In this document: piece after piece, positions 1-10,024 of the stretch | How the letters are laid out: each line of letters opens with the position of its first letter | Numbering within the stretch: position 1 is the first letter of the stretch | Source: Xylaria sp. FL1777 | Taxonomy: Eukaryota > Ascomycota > Sordariomycetes > Xylariales > Xylariaceae | Direction of reading: 5' to 3' | Length of the DNA stretch: 14,379 nucleotides | NCBI GenBank assembly: GCA_022578965.1 | Contig: MU401003.1 | Span: forward strand, 1 to 14,379 | Program-made: the position numbers and the translations under genes | Notes under the pieces: generated by a model | Told to the model about the DNA's origin: nothing | Databases searched by the model: none | What the model saw: only the letters and a program-made list of their open reading frames with translations

Positions 1-94
1 CTAACCCTAACCCTAACCCTAACCCTAACCCTAACCCTAACCCTAACCCTAACCCTAACCCTAACCCTAACCCTAACCCTAACCCTAACCCTAA
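1..94 (+). repeat. Terminal telomere repeat, (CCCTAA)n
   Basis: The tract reads CTAA followed by 15 uninterrupted perfect CCCTAA units. It then changes abruptly to non-telomeric sequence at base 95 (aacagcttatagcg). This is the C-rich strand of a TTAGGG telomere read from the chromosome end inward, so the window starts at or very near a physical left end. TTAGGG is the repeat of most filamentous fungi and of vertebrates; the AT-rich, RIP-like DNA behind it favours a fungus. There are no variant units, so the tract shows only young telomerase-made repeats. Its length here is a lower bound, because assemblies often clip telomeres. Confidence 0.98.
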
Positions 95-957
95 ACAGCT
101 TATAGCGTATAGTTTTTTTAAAAAAAAAAGCTCCTAAATAAAAATAACGTATATATATAAAAATGCGTTAAAAAATAAATGTATATATATAATTATAGTT
201 TATAACTGTATTTTTTGCTAGCATTAATAAAAAAATGCAATGCAAATAAAAAGCAAAACGTACGTTTGCTATAAGCGCTATTAGTTGCATATAAATTAAA
301 AAAAAAGCTAGATTTTTTTATTGTAATCTTTAGTTAGTTAAATAATAAAACAATTTAAAGTTAGCGCTATAGTGCAATATTAGAACTTTTTTTATGCAAA
401 AAAAAAGCAAAAGTACAACAGTAGTAGTTATTTTGCAGATTTTTTTGCTTTAAAATTTATTATTAAGGCATATATACTTTGTAGTTTTAGTGCATTAAAA
501 AAACACAAAAAACAAAATAGTAAAAAAAAAATAGCAAAAAAATATACACTAAAAAAAAAAAAGAAAAAAATAAACGAAAATAAAATAAAATAAAAAAACA
601 AAGCATAACTATACTATAACTACAATAAGTTCAAAAGTAAAAAAAAAAAAAAAGCTAAAAATATTTTATTATTTACGTATATAAGTTACTAAAAGTGCTA
701 TATGCACTAAAAATTACATGCTTATTTAAATATGCTAATAAATCTGTTATTATAAATAATATAAAAAAGCAATTGCTTTTTTTTTTAAAAGTAAATATAA
801 ATTAATTTTTTGTGCTTATGCTTATTTTTATAGAAAATTTTGCAAGCGCAAAAGAACTATAAGAAAGGTTTTTGCTATTATGTTTTATATATTGTAGTTT
901 TGTTTAAAAGCTTTTTTTATACTTTGGTTATATTTAAGAAAACATTTTGTAGTAATA
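95..957. other. AT-rich subtelomeric spacer, no gene
   Basis: This stretch is AT-rich throughout and has stop codons in all frames. Part of it, about 484-660, is strongly A-rich on the + strand, with several runs of ten or more A; the sequence becomes T-rich from about 890. The surviving G and C sit mainly in GC dinucleotides (agct, tgca, gcaaa). I see no coding, RNA or transposon-end signal. It is most simply decayed subtelomeric repeat DNA next to the telomere. Confidence 0.7.
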
Positions 958-1215
958 TTTTACGCAAAAAGTTTTTTTAATATAATCAAATTTTTACTTT
1001 TTTTTTATTTTATATCTTTTTTATTTTATATATTCTTTTTATTTTACACATTTTTTCTATTTTATATTCTTTTTATTTATTATTTTTTTTATTGATTTAT
1101 TTACTTATTATATTTTTTATTTTTTTTTATCTTTAGGTATTTTAATCTTTTATTTTTTTTTTTTTTATTTCTTTTTTTTTTTTTTTTATTGTATTTTTTG
1201 TTTATTTTAACACAG
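958..1215. repeat. T-rich polypyrimidine tract with loose ~20-base periodicity
   Basis: About 250 bases are almost entirely T with scattered A and C, and G is very rare. Between about 990 and 1080 a motif close to TTTTTATTTTATATTC recurs at roughly 19-22 base spacing, which gives an imperfect minisatellite. Further right, runs of up to about 19 T alternate with short ATTT spacers. The A-rich stretch at 484-660 is compositionally its complement, but both are too simple for me to call an inverted repeat. No gene is present. A function, such as nucleosome exclusion, would be speculation. Confidence 0.65.
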
Positions 1216-1614
1216 TTCTTATAATTTTAACTTTTATACAAATCTTAAAACATAATTAAAAGTAATAACAATAAAGCTAACGTTGCAGCTTTTTTTGCTT
1301 AAGAAAAAATCTATTAAAACTTGCGCTTTTAATTTTTTTTAAGTGCTAATACTTTTTTTGCTAAAATTTTATAATAATAATAACTGTTTTTATAGAAAAC
1401 TAGCTATTTAGCAACGTTTTTTTTTCTATATAAAAAAGCAAACATTTTTTTTATTAGTGCTATAATAGCTAACTTAGTATATATAAAAACTTTTTGTTTT
1501 TATTGAATTTTTTGTTTAGTTTTACAAAAAATGCTAAAAAAACAAGTAACTAGTAAGTAGCTTATTTTTTAAGCAGTTTTATATAGCATAATGCTAATTT
1601 ATTATGCATAAAAG
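1216..1614. other. AT-rich spacer, no gene
   Basis: This is unremarkable AT-rich sequence between the T-rich tract and the first tandem array. All frames are closed by stops within short distances, and I see no repeat or RNA structure in it. Confidence 0.6.
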
Positions 1615-2368
1615 CTAAATATTTAAAACTTAAATATAGCTTAATTAGCTATAGCTTAATTAGCTATAATAAACAATTATATAAAGTTTTGCATTAGCTT
1701 TTAAATAATAGCTTTAATTATTAGCGCTATAAATAATAAAATAGCAAAAAAGTGCAAAACTTTAATGTAGCTTAATTAGCTATAGCTTAATTAGTTATAG
1801 CAAATAACTAAAAAAAGTTTTATATTAGCTTTTTAAAAATAGCTTTAGTTACTAAAGCTATAAATAATAAAACAGCAAAATCTTTACTTAGTAATTCTTT
1901 TAAAAGATAACTTAAATAAAATAAAATATATTTAGTAATAAGCTTTATTTATTTTAAAACAAAAGAACATTAGCTTTTAAATAGTAGCTTTAATTATAAG
2001 TATAATAAATAATAAAACAGCAAAATTCCTATTTAGTAATTTTTTTAAAAAGCAACCTAAATAAAATAAAACATATTTAGTAGTAAGCTTTATTTGTTTT
2101 AAAACAAAAAAGCATTAGCTTTTAAATAATAGCTTTAATTATTAGTGCTATAAATAATAAAACAGCAAAAAGTATTTAAAACTTAAATATAGCTTAATTA
2201 GCTATAGTAAACAACTATATAAAATTTTGCATTAGCTTTTAAATAGTAGCTTTAATTACTAGTGCAATAAATAATAAAACAGCAAAATTCTTACTTAATA
2301 ATTCTTTTAAAAAGCAACTTAAATAAAATAAAACATATTTAGCAGTAAGCTTTATTTGTTTTAAAATA
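1615..2368 (+). repeat. Mosaic tandem array: ~60-base core with two alternative linkers
   Basis: A core beginning GCATTAGCTTTTAAATA and ending ATAATAAAACAGCAAAA occurs five times, at about 1691-1750, 1821-1880, 1967-2025, 2112-2170 and 2229-2287. Cores are joined by one of two linkers. Linker A (about 80-88 bases: 1881-1966, 2026-2111, 2288-2368) contains TTAAATAAAATAAAA and AAGCTTTATTTGTTTTAAAA. Linker B (about 58-72 bases: 1619-1690, 1751-1820, 2171-2228) contains TAGCTTAATTAGCTATAG once or twice. The order is B-core-B-core-A-core-A-core-B-core-A, so the repeat period alternates between about 117-130 and about 145 bases. Copies differ by many transitions (for example AGCGCT/AGTGCT, ACAGC/ATAGC), as expected from RIP-type decay after duplication. 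No protein is encoded; the array looks like a subtelomeric satellite. Confidence 0.9.
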
Positions 2369-2399
2369 AGTAATATATTAATTATTAAAGCTTTTTATA

Positions 2400-2790
2400 G
2401 TTTTGTTTTTAAAAGCAAAGATTTTTATATTTTAAGCTACTAAAAAAAAGTTAAAAAAAACTAAGCAATTTTTCTAGTTTATGTTTTAAAGCTAAAATTA
2501 TAAATTGCTATTAAAAAGTTAAAAAAAACTAAAGTTTTAGTTTTAAAGCTAAAATTTTAAGCTACTGCTAAAAAGTTAATAAAACTTAAGCAATTTTTCT
2601 AGTTTTAATTTTAAAGTTAAAATTTTAAGCTGCTATTAAAAAGTTATTAAAAACTAAAGTTTTAGTTAAAAAGCAAAAATTACTATATTTTTAAGTTGTA
2701 TTTTAAAAGCAGATATTTTTATATTTTAAACTGCTGCTAAAAAATAAAAAATACTTAAAGAATTTTTTCTGTTTTATTTTTAGAACTAAA
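2400..2790 (+). repeat. Second tandem array, decayed units of about 60-70 bases
   Basis: Units carry AAAGCTAAAATTTTAAGC, then TGCTATTAAAAAGTTA, then AACTAAGCAATTTTTCTAG or the variant AACTAAAGTTTTAG. Recognisable copies start near 2411, 2489, 2544, 2612 and 2705. An outlying copy sits at about 2941-3030, where AACTAAACAATTTTTCTAG is seen again. Two unit types alternate, one ending CAATTTTTCTAG and one ending AAAGTTTTAG. This suggests an older dimeric period of about 120-130 bases. Copies are more diverged than in the array just upstream, so it is probably older or more heavily mutated. There is no coding potential. Confidence 0.75.
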
Positions 2791-3030
2791 AATCTTTGCA
2801 TTTTAAACTATAATAAACCTGCTAAACATTTTTTGCTATTTTTATATATATTATGCTATAAAATATTAAAACTATACTACGTAAAATAAAAACTATTAGA
2901 AATAGTTTTGCATATTAAAAAAAGAAGCTATTTTGTTTTTATAAATTGAAAATCTTTTTTAAGTTACTACAAAAAACTAAACAAAAACTAAACAATTTTT
3001 CTAGTTTTAAATTTTAAAACAAAAAATATT

Positions 3031-6000
3031 TTTGCTTTTAAGTTTAGTGTAATAATAGTTTTATTTAAAAGCTAGCTTTGCAACATAAGCTATAACAGCA
3101 AAACTAACGTACTAACTAAAGCAGTTATGCTATATTTAATTTAATTATTTTGCTGCTATTTTAAAAAGCTAAGTTTAATGCTTAATAAAAAAACATTATA
3201 AAATTTTAAAAAACTAATAATTAATATATAAATAAAAGCAATAGTAATAAAACTAGTAAGCTAATAAAAATAAAGCAAAATAATTTTATATGCTTTTTAA
3301 TATTTTTGCGCTGCTTTACGTTAGTGTTATGCTATTTTACGCTAGTTTAAAAGTTTTTTTTGTTTATTTATAAGATTTTTTGTATTTTAAAAGCAATAAA
3401 AAATAACAATTAGCTTTTTTTGTAAAAAAATATATACAAAGTTCTTAAGTATAGTAATTTGCTTTATATAGCAACTTTTTGCTTTGCTTTAAAATTTTTT
3501 TAATAGGGTTTTTATACTTATAATATATATAATATAAACAAAAATTACATAATAAAGTAAAAGCTTAATAAAGTTAAAAAAAAAAAACCTTAGTAAAAAA
3601 AATTAGTAAATAATATAAAAAATATAAAGCAAAAAATTATATATTTTATTAATTATATATGCTAAGCATTTTATAAATATATAAAAAAATAGCATAGCTA
3701 GTATAGCAATAATTATTAATATACTAATAAAAGCAGTTATAATATAAAATAAAAGCAATTATAGCTAAGTAGCAATAGTAGCTAATAATTTAACGAAAAA
3801 AATTATAGCATTTTTAATGTGCTAATAAAAATAAGCATAATATATAGCGTACTAATAAAAATAAAATAGCTATATTTTATATAAAGAAGCAAAAACCTTT
3901 TACTAAATATAAATTTATAAAAAAAAGCTTGCTGCTTTTAAAAGCTATACTAATTATTATAACGCTTAAAACATTCTTTTTATAAAGCTAGGCTTAGTAC
4001 TTTTATTATAACAAGTAATATATTTTTGCATCTTTTTTAGCTACTAAAAAAAAGCAGAACATTATAGCTAGTAATATAAACAATACGTAAACTAACGCTT
4101 TTTTTGCTAAAGCTTTGTTTTTTTAGGCCTTTAGGCTTACTTTTTTTGTTTAGAAAAGCAAAAGCTTAAACATACGTTAAGCGAACGTTAAAAAAAATAA
4201 CATTATTAACTTTAAGCTTTTTATTGTTAAGCAAACTTAAAAAACAGTAAAATATTACGTAAAAATAAATATTAGCTTAGCAAAACTATATGCTAAATAT
4301 ACTTACATAAACTATAATTGTTTTTTTAAGTATTTGTATTTTTTTTAAAAAGTATACTAGTAAACTTTTATAGAACTAAGCGTAATAAAATAATTAAAAT
4401 AAAAAAGTATTACGTTTAAAGTAAATATAAAAAGCAATAGTACATTTATTATATACTATAAAAATTATAATAAATAAAAAAGCTATATATACTTTTAGCT
4501 ATATATATATGCTATATTGCCTTTATAACTAATAGATTTTATTACTGCAGTTTTTAATGCAACATAAATAAAATCAAACTTTATATAGAAAATTTAATAC
4601 TATATAAGTTATGTTTTATAAATAATAACATAGCGCAAACCTTTTAAGTAAAAAATAAACAACATTACAAAAAACTTAAAAAAAAAAGCAATACTACATA
4701 AAGAACTAATAGTTAATAATAATGCTATATAAGCTACTTAAAGCAATACTACATAAGTTTTTAAAAAAACAAATATTACTAAAGTAATAACGATTTAAAT
4801 TATTTTAAGTTATTTTTTTAGCATGTTAAGTTTTTTTTAAAAACAATATTATTTTATATTAGTTTTTATATACTAAAAAATAAGCTAAAGTATAATTATT
4901 ATATAGTTTTAAATATTTTATTTTTAGTAGCTTTTATTAGTTTTACTTTAATTTTAAGTTTTATTATAGCTACTTATAATTATTAAGATTATAGCTACTG
5001 TTTGTTTTTAGCTTTATATTATTTATAACGTTTATTTTGTTTTTTTTTTTGCTAGTTTTACTGCTATTAGTTAGCTTTTTTGCTAGCTTACATTATATAG
5101 CTAGCTTTATATTTAGCTTTTTGCACAATACTACATATTTTATAAAAATTTTTTCCGTTAATATACTTATTTAGTATAGCAATTTAAATGCTAGTACTAA
5201 GCTATTAGCTTTTAAGTTTTTTAGTTTAAGTTATACTAGTAAGTTAACAAAAAAAAATAGCAGTTTTGTAGCATTAAAAATGTATTAAAGCAAAATGTAC
5301 GCAGTTAAAAAAACATAGTAAGTTGCTTAATAAATATATAAAAAAGCTATTTAAAAAATATACGCAAAAAATCTTTGCTACAATAGTTAAATAAATACTA
5401 AAATATAGCATTAAAGCTAAAATAAAAAGCATTGCATTTTTATTACGTAAATATTATAGCATATTAATATATATTATAGCATGCTTATATAGCAACATTA
5501 TAGACTTAATTAAGCAATAGCAGCAAATATATTAATATAATAGCTATTAAAGCTTTTTTAAATAAATAACTTATATTGTTATATAATAGCTTTTTTTTTA
5601 TTATATTATAGTGTAATAGCTTTAAGTAGCTATACTTAAAACTAAAAAAATCTAACTATATAGCAATACGTTTAAACAATTAAACATAAAAAAACTTAGT
5701 TTTTTTAAAGTTTAGCATAACTAAAATATAAAAGCTAGTATATATTTAATAATAGTTAAACTAGTTATTAAAAAATAAGCATATAATATTTTTGCTAATA
5801 AATATAATAAGCTAAGCTTTTTAAACTTTGTAATATTAAAAAGCAAAGCTTTTGCTTAACTAACTAACATAATTATTTAAAGCGCTAAGCATTAATGCTA
5901 TATATATAAACTAGCTTTAGCGTTTATTTGTATTATAATTGCTAAAGTTATAAGTTTTTGTTTTTAGTTTTTATTGTTGTACAAAAGCAAAAAATAAAAA

Positions 6001-8000
6001 GTTAGCATTATTAAATAACGCTATTTTTTCTGCTTAAAGGCTTTTAACTTTAGTTTTGCTTAAAGCAACAAAAACTTAAAAATAAATATAATAAACGTTA
6101 AGTAAGCTAAAAAGTTAAAAGTAGCTTTATATATAATTAAGCTAGCTTTTATATAAAACATTGCATTATTTTTAGTAAAAAAGCTTAAGCTTTTTAAAAT
6201 ATAGCTTATAAGCTTTAAAAAACTTTAAGTTATATATATAAATAACTAATTATAATATAAGCTTAAAAGTTTTGCTATGTAGTAGCTATGCTTTATAATA
6301 TTTAGCAGAAATAATAGCATAATTAGCAATATTTTAAAAGTTTTTTAATAGTGTTATTTTAAACTGCTTATTTATATTAAATATACTTTGTGTTATATTT
6401 TGCTAAGTTATTTTTAGTTAATTTTAATGCTTAAAAAAAAATAAAAAAAGCTACTTTAAAGCATAATTTGTAAGTTAAAAAATATGCTACTTAAATATAT
6501 TGTTTAGCACTTATAGTATGCTATACTTTTGCACTACGTTTTTTAAGCTAAGCTTTTATAATAGCTTTTTTAATTTGTTAGCTATACAATAATTTTAAAT
6601 AATATATTATAGCTATAATACTTAAAAAAAAACATTATTAATATAAGTTTGCTTAAAAAAAATAAGCAATACTTAGTTAGTAAACATATGTTTAATATAT
6701 TTAATAGTAGTAAATTGCTTTAGTAGTGCATTATTATTAAGCAGTATAAATATTGCTAGCTTTTTAATAAGCTTAATAAAGTAAACAGTATAAGCAAGCA
6801 AAAAATCATTTAGTTAGCATATTAAAACAAAAAAAAAAAAGTTATAAGTAGTAAAATTAGTTAATAAAAACAAGCAAATAATCTGCTAAAAAAGCAGTTT
6901 ATAAAAGTTTATAGTAATTATAATATAAAACTAAAATATATAATATTTATAGTATATATTATAATAAAGCAGCATAAAGGCGTTAAACAAAATAAATAAT
7001 ATATAGTATAGCTAGCTTTTATAAAACTAAAAAGCGTTAAAAAAAAAAAAAAAATTAAGTAGTACTGCTTTTTGTATTAATAAATAAGCTTTGCTTTAAT
7101 AGTATTATTTTAGTAAGTTTAGGCCAAAAAATAATAAGTTAAACTATAATAAATTAAAAAAATAAAATCTTTTTATAAGTATTTATATATATTGCTTATA
7201 AAAATTGTACGATTTAACTTAGCATAAAGCTACTTTTTTAACTTAAAAGCTAGCTAGCGTAGTTTTTATTATTTTTAGTTTTTTTATATTTTAAAACAAG
7301 TATTGCAAATAAAAAATTTAATAATATTTTTAAAATAAGCTATTATTATTGTATGCTTTTTTAGCTAAACATGCTAACTTATAAAACAAAGTATATAAAA
7401 ATATTGTATTATTAGTTAAATAAAAAAGTTTAATAATATAAAGCACGTTTTAAAAAGCAAAGTTAACTTATATAGCGTTAAAGTAAAAATACTGCTAGTT
7501 TGCTGTTAAAAAATAGTTTGTATAAAATTTTTGCAGAGCACTTTTTGCTAAATAGCTTATAGTTATATTTTTAATATTATGTTTTTATAAAAAAAAAATA
7601 AAGCTAATAAAATAGCTAAACAAATATTAGTTATATAAAGTTTTAAAATAGTTTTAAAACAGTTTTGTATATTTGCATAAAATAGCGTACTATAACTAAG
7701 TATATTAAAAAAAACTAAAGCTTTTTATTAAAGCTTGCTAAATGTTTGCTTTTGTTTTAGCTTAAGCAAAACTAATAAAGTGTTAAGTAATAATTATAAA
7801 TAAACAAAAAGCATGTAAAGCAAATAGCATATAGTTTTTTATAAACTATTTTTATATTTTAAATAGTAAGTAAGTAGTTTAATATTTAAAAATTAAAAAA
7901 AAGTAAAAGAAAACAAAATAAACAGTGTTATTAAAATTGTATTTAAAAAAGCTAAGCTGCAAATTTTAAGTTTTATAAAGTTTTATTAAGTTAAAAATGC
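3031..8000. other. About 5 kb AT-rich gene-free DNA with only small repeats
   Basis: Stop codons are dense in all six frames across the whole stretch, and I recognise no protein, tRNA, rRNA or transposon terminus. Small structures noted: two ~20-base near-repeats with TTTACG(T/C)TAGT at about 3312-3350; TTTAGGC twice at about 4122-4137; ACGTTAA twice at about 4174-4191; a 16-base direct repeat AAGCAATACTACATAA at 4686-4701 and 4741-4756. A single TAGGGTT at about 3504 is in the opposite orientation to the telomere and is probably chance. The uniform TA-rich texture, with G and C largely confined to GC dinucleotides, fits heavily mutated old repeats such as retrotransposons whose identity is lost. 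Confidence 0.65.
4686..4756 (+). repeat. Short direct repeat, 16 bases, offset 55
   Basis: AAGCAATACTACATAA is present at 4686-4701 and again, identically, at 4741-4756. The sequence in between does not clearly align with what follows the second copy. It could be the relic of a small duplication, or target-site-like repeats left by an insertion that has since decayed. Sixteen identical bases in such low-complexity DNA are suggestive rather than decisive. Confidence 0.5.
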
Positions 8001-8484
8001 AGTGTAGATTTTAAAAAAAAGTAAATTAAAAAAAAAGTAAATAATTTAAATTTAATATTACTAAAAGAAATACAGCAAAAAAACAAAGCTAAATAATATA
8101 GCTATTAATGTTATATTAATAAATAATATATATTTGTTAGTAAATATTATAACAAAAAGCTTTAGTAAACAAAAAAAAAAGCGTAAGCTTATTAGCATTA
8201 AAAAAAGTATGCTAAAAAAGAATTTATAGCGCTTTTAGCTTAATATAAAATAAAAAAAGGTTAGTAAGATTATTTTGTTTTAAAGAATTAATATAAGAAG
8301 CTAAAAAGCTTTATATAAAATAATTAGTTATATGTTTTAATGTATAGCTAGCTATATTTATTATTTTATTTATAGAAAAAAATTAGTATTATAAATCTAA
8401 AAATAGAAATAAAAACTATAAAAAAAAAAAAGATAGCTTATAAAAAACTAACTATTTTAAGACTAAAAAAAACAAAAGAAAAAA

Positions 8485-8566
8485 AGCTTTTAAGAAACGA
8501 AATATTTTAAGACCTATAGTTTTTCTAAAGATTTTAAGTTCTAAAATATTTCGTTTTTTAAAAGCT
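8485..8566. repeat. 25-base inverted repeat with 32-base loop
   Basis: The left arm 8485-8509 (AGCTTTTAAGAAACGAAATA, then TTTTA) and the right arm 8542-8566 (TAAAATATTTCGTTTTTTAA, then AAGCT) are complementary over 25 bases with one mismatch. That mismatch (G at 8494 against T) would still form a G-T pair and is a transition of the RIP type. The arms include the conserved CGAAAT/ATTTCG core, one of few CpGs nearby. The loop 8510-8541 also contains short complementary stretches. It may be a relic of terminal inverted repeats brought together by deletion, a foldback element, or a hairpin in a transcript. It is the longest clean hairpin I see in the window. Confidence 0.8.
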
Positions 8567-8932
8567 GTTTTAGAAATATAAACAAGCTAACAATACAAAC
8601 AAAAATAAAAAAAAACAAAAAAAACAAAAAATAAAGCATATTATAGTTGCAATAATAAAAGTAAAAGTGCAGAATTTGTTTTTATATGTAATAACGCGCA
8701 TTATTAAATAAAAAGAAAAACTGCTAGCTAAGCTAATTATAGTAAACTAGTAGTAAAAAAAAAAAAGCAAAAGCAAAAAAACAATGCTTGCTAAAAACAA
8801 AAGCTTTACTAATAATAAAAACAAAAAGATTTTGCTATAACGAAGTAAAAAAAAAGTTAAGCAATAAAGCAATAAGCTTATTTAAAATACAAAGCGTAAA
8901 AAACAAAAAAAAAATCAAAGAAAAAAAGATAA

Positions 8933-9110
8933 CTAGTTTTAAAGCGTTTAAAATAGTACTATTATTTTTGTTGCTATTAAAAAAGCTTAAGTTACTAAAA
9001 CTAAAAAAACTTTAGAATTAAAAACAGGCAAAAAAAGCAAAAAAAAAAAAAAGTTCTAGTTTAAACGGTTTAAAATTTGTAGCATTACTATTATTTAAAT
9101 CTAAAAAAGC
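8933..9110 (+). repeat. Diverged tandem duplication, offset about 123 bases
   Basis: Bases 8933-8986 (CTAGTTTTAAAGCGTTTAAA ... CTATTA ... AAAAAAGC) align with 9056-9110 (CTAGTTTAAACGGTTTAAAA ... ACTATTATT ... AAAAAAGC), with a few small indels. Both copies are preceded by long A-rich runs. The first copy lies within the open frame 8788-9015 and the second is closed by stops. The duplication supports the idea that this segment was once a sequence with internal repeats, but the similarity is moderate and the DNA is simple in composition. Confidence 0.45.
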
Positions 9111-9510
9111 AAAGCTATTTATATATAACAATTCCAAAAATTGCCTAAACAAAGAAGTAAAAAGTAATAATAGTACTTAAAAATAAATAAAAAAAAGTTA
9201 AATAGTTAAAAATAAAACGTTTATAAAAAAAAAAAAAAAAAATAAGCAAAATTAGCTACAAATAAAATAATAGTAGTATAAAAGCAAATTAAAAATTAAA
9301 AGCAGTAAAATAAAAACATAAAAGTATATAAATGCTAAAGTGTTTTTATTAAAGAACAGGTTAAAAAAAAAAATACAAAATTAACTAAAAAGTTAAGTAG
9401 CTTTTTATTTTAGTTTAACAATTTATTATGCTTAAGCTTTTTTGTGTTTTTGTTAATTATGTTTAGCAGCTAATAAAAGCATAGTAATTAAGCTACAAAA
9501 AAAACAATAA

Positions 9511-9635
9511 AGCAAGCAAAAATAGCAACACAACAAGTAAAAGCACTAAAAAAAAGCAAGCAAAAATAGCAATATAACAAGTAAAAGCGCTAAAAAAAAG
9601 CTAAAAAAGCATTAAACAAGCACTAAACAAGCATT
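9511..9635 (+). repeat. Two 44-base direct repeats followed by 11-base repeats
   Basis: AGCAAGCAAAAATAGCAA begins at 9511 and again at 9555. The 44-base copies differ at only three sites (CACAAC/TATAAC and GCACT/GCGCT), all of them transitions. Directly after come short repeats of the type CATTAAACAAG / CACTAAACAAG / CATTAA at about 9609-9635. Because 44 is not a multiple of three, the copies fall in different frames, so if this was coding DNA one copy is frameshifted. Such transition-only divergence is the expected trace of RIP on a young duplication, although RIP normally needs longer repeats than this. Confidence 0.85.
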
Positions 9636-10011
9636 AAAAAATAAGCTTAATAATAGCGCGCAACTTAAGAAAAAACGAGCTATAACAGAAATGCAAATGC
9701 AATAAAAACAAAAGAAAAAAAAAAAAAAAAAAAAGCAATAGTAACAAGCAATAAAATTTATAAACAAATTTTCATAATGTGCATTAAAAAAGTTATAGTA
9801 TTATAAAAAAGTTAATACGCAGAAAATTAAATATATTAAGCAGCAAAAAAAAAATAATTAGCTTTAAATAAAGCAATGCAAAAGTACTGTTACGCTAAGC
9901 TAGCAGATTGCAAAAATAAAAGCATGCAAAGCTAGCAAATAATTAGGCAAAAAAGCTATTAGTAAAAAAATTAATAGAAATTTTCACTAAGTTAAACGTA
10001 TAAACATGCTG

Positions 10012-10024
10012 CTAACCCTAACCC
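10012..10024 (+). repeat. Interstitial telomere repeat, two units, same orientation as the terminus
   Basis: CTAACCCTAACCC stands about 9.9 kb in from the end, in the same orientation as the terminal tract (C-rich strand on +, pointing to the left end). CC and CCC are otherwise almost absent from the window, so a 13-base match to the telomere is very unlikely by chance. It is followed without a gap by GAGGAACAGAAAG and the GC-richer island. The orientation is that of a former telomere of the inner chromosome. Alternatives are a junction left by an element that inserts into telomere repeats, or repair-added telomere bases at a break. Confidence 0.85.

Larger units (their letters stand above)
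8001..10010 (+). pseudogene. A-rich wreck of a probable mobile element or repeated gene, family unknown
   Basis: From about 8000 to the interstitial telomere repeat the + strand is strongly A-rich, unlike the T-rich DNA after 10045. Short coding-like traces appear. One at about 8058-8093 reads LLKEIQQKNKAK before a stop. One in a single frame from 9556 to 9702 is rich in Ser, Thr, Asn, Lys and Gln, is broken by one TAA (9613-9615) and ends in AITEMQMQ before TAA (9703-9705) and a lysine run. Stops where G-to-A change could have hit TGG or CAG are what RIP of a + strand coding sequence would give. The open frame 8788-9015 (TTG start, 75 codons, mostly Lys and Leu) lies here and is not by itself convincing. 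I cannot name the family. The basic, glutamine-rich tail could suit a transposase C-terminus or a Gag-like protein, but chance low complexity is a real alternative. Confidence 0.3.

Noticed and set aside
1615..2368. CRISPR-like array
   Set aside because: The repeats are long, diverged, adjacent or separated by repeated linkers instead of unique spacers, and the sequence is eukaryotic.
3500..3512. TAGGGTT, a possible inverted telomere remnant
   Set aside because: It is a single partial unit (AATAGGGTTTTT) in the opposite orientation with no preserved neighbourhood; compatible with chance.
4122..4137. TTTAGGC twice, resembling the nematode telomere unit TTAGGC
   Set aside because: Only two spaced copies are present, and the terminal telomere is clearly TTAGGG, so this is a short coincidental repeat.
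8788..9015. Open frame of 75 codons on +, Lys/Leu-rich
   Set aside because: It starts at TTG with no ATG in frame; composition is what AAA and TTA/CTA codons give in A-rich DNA; no domain or motif is visible. It is kept only as part of the possible pseudogene block 8001-10010.
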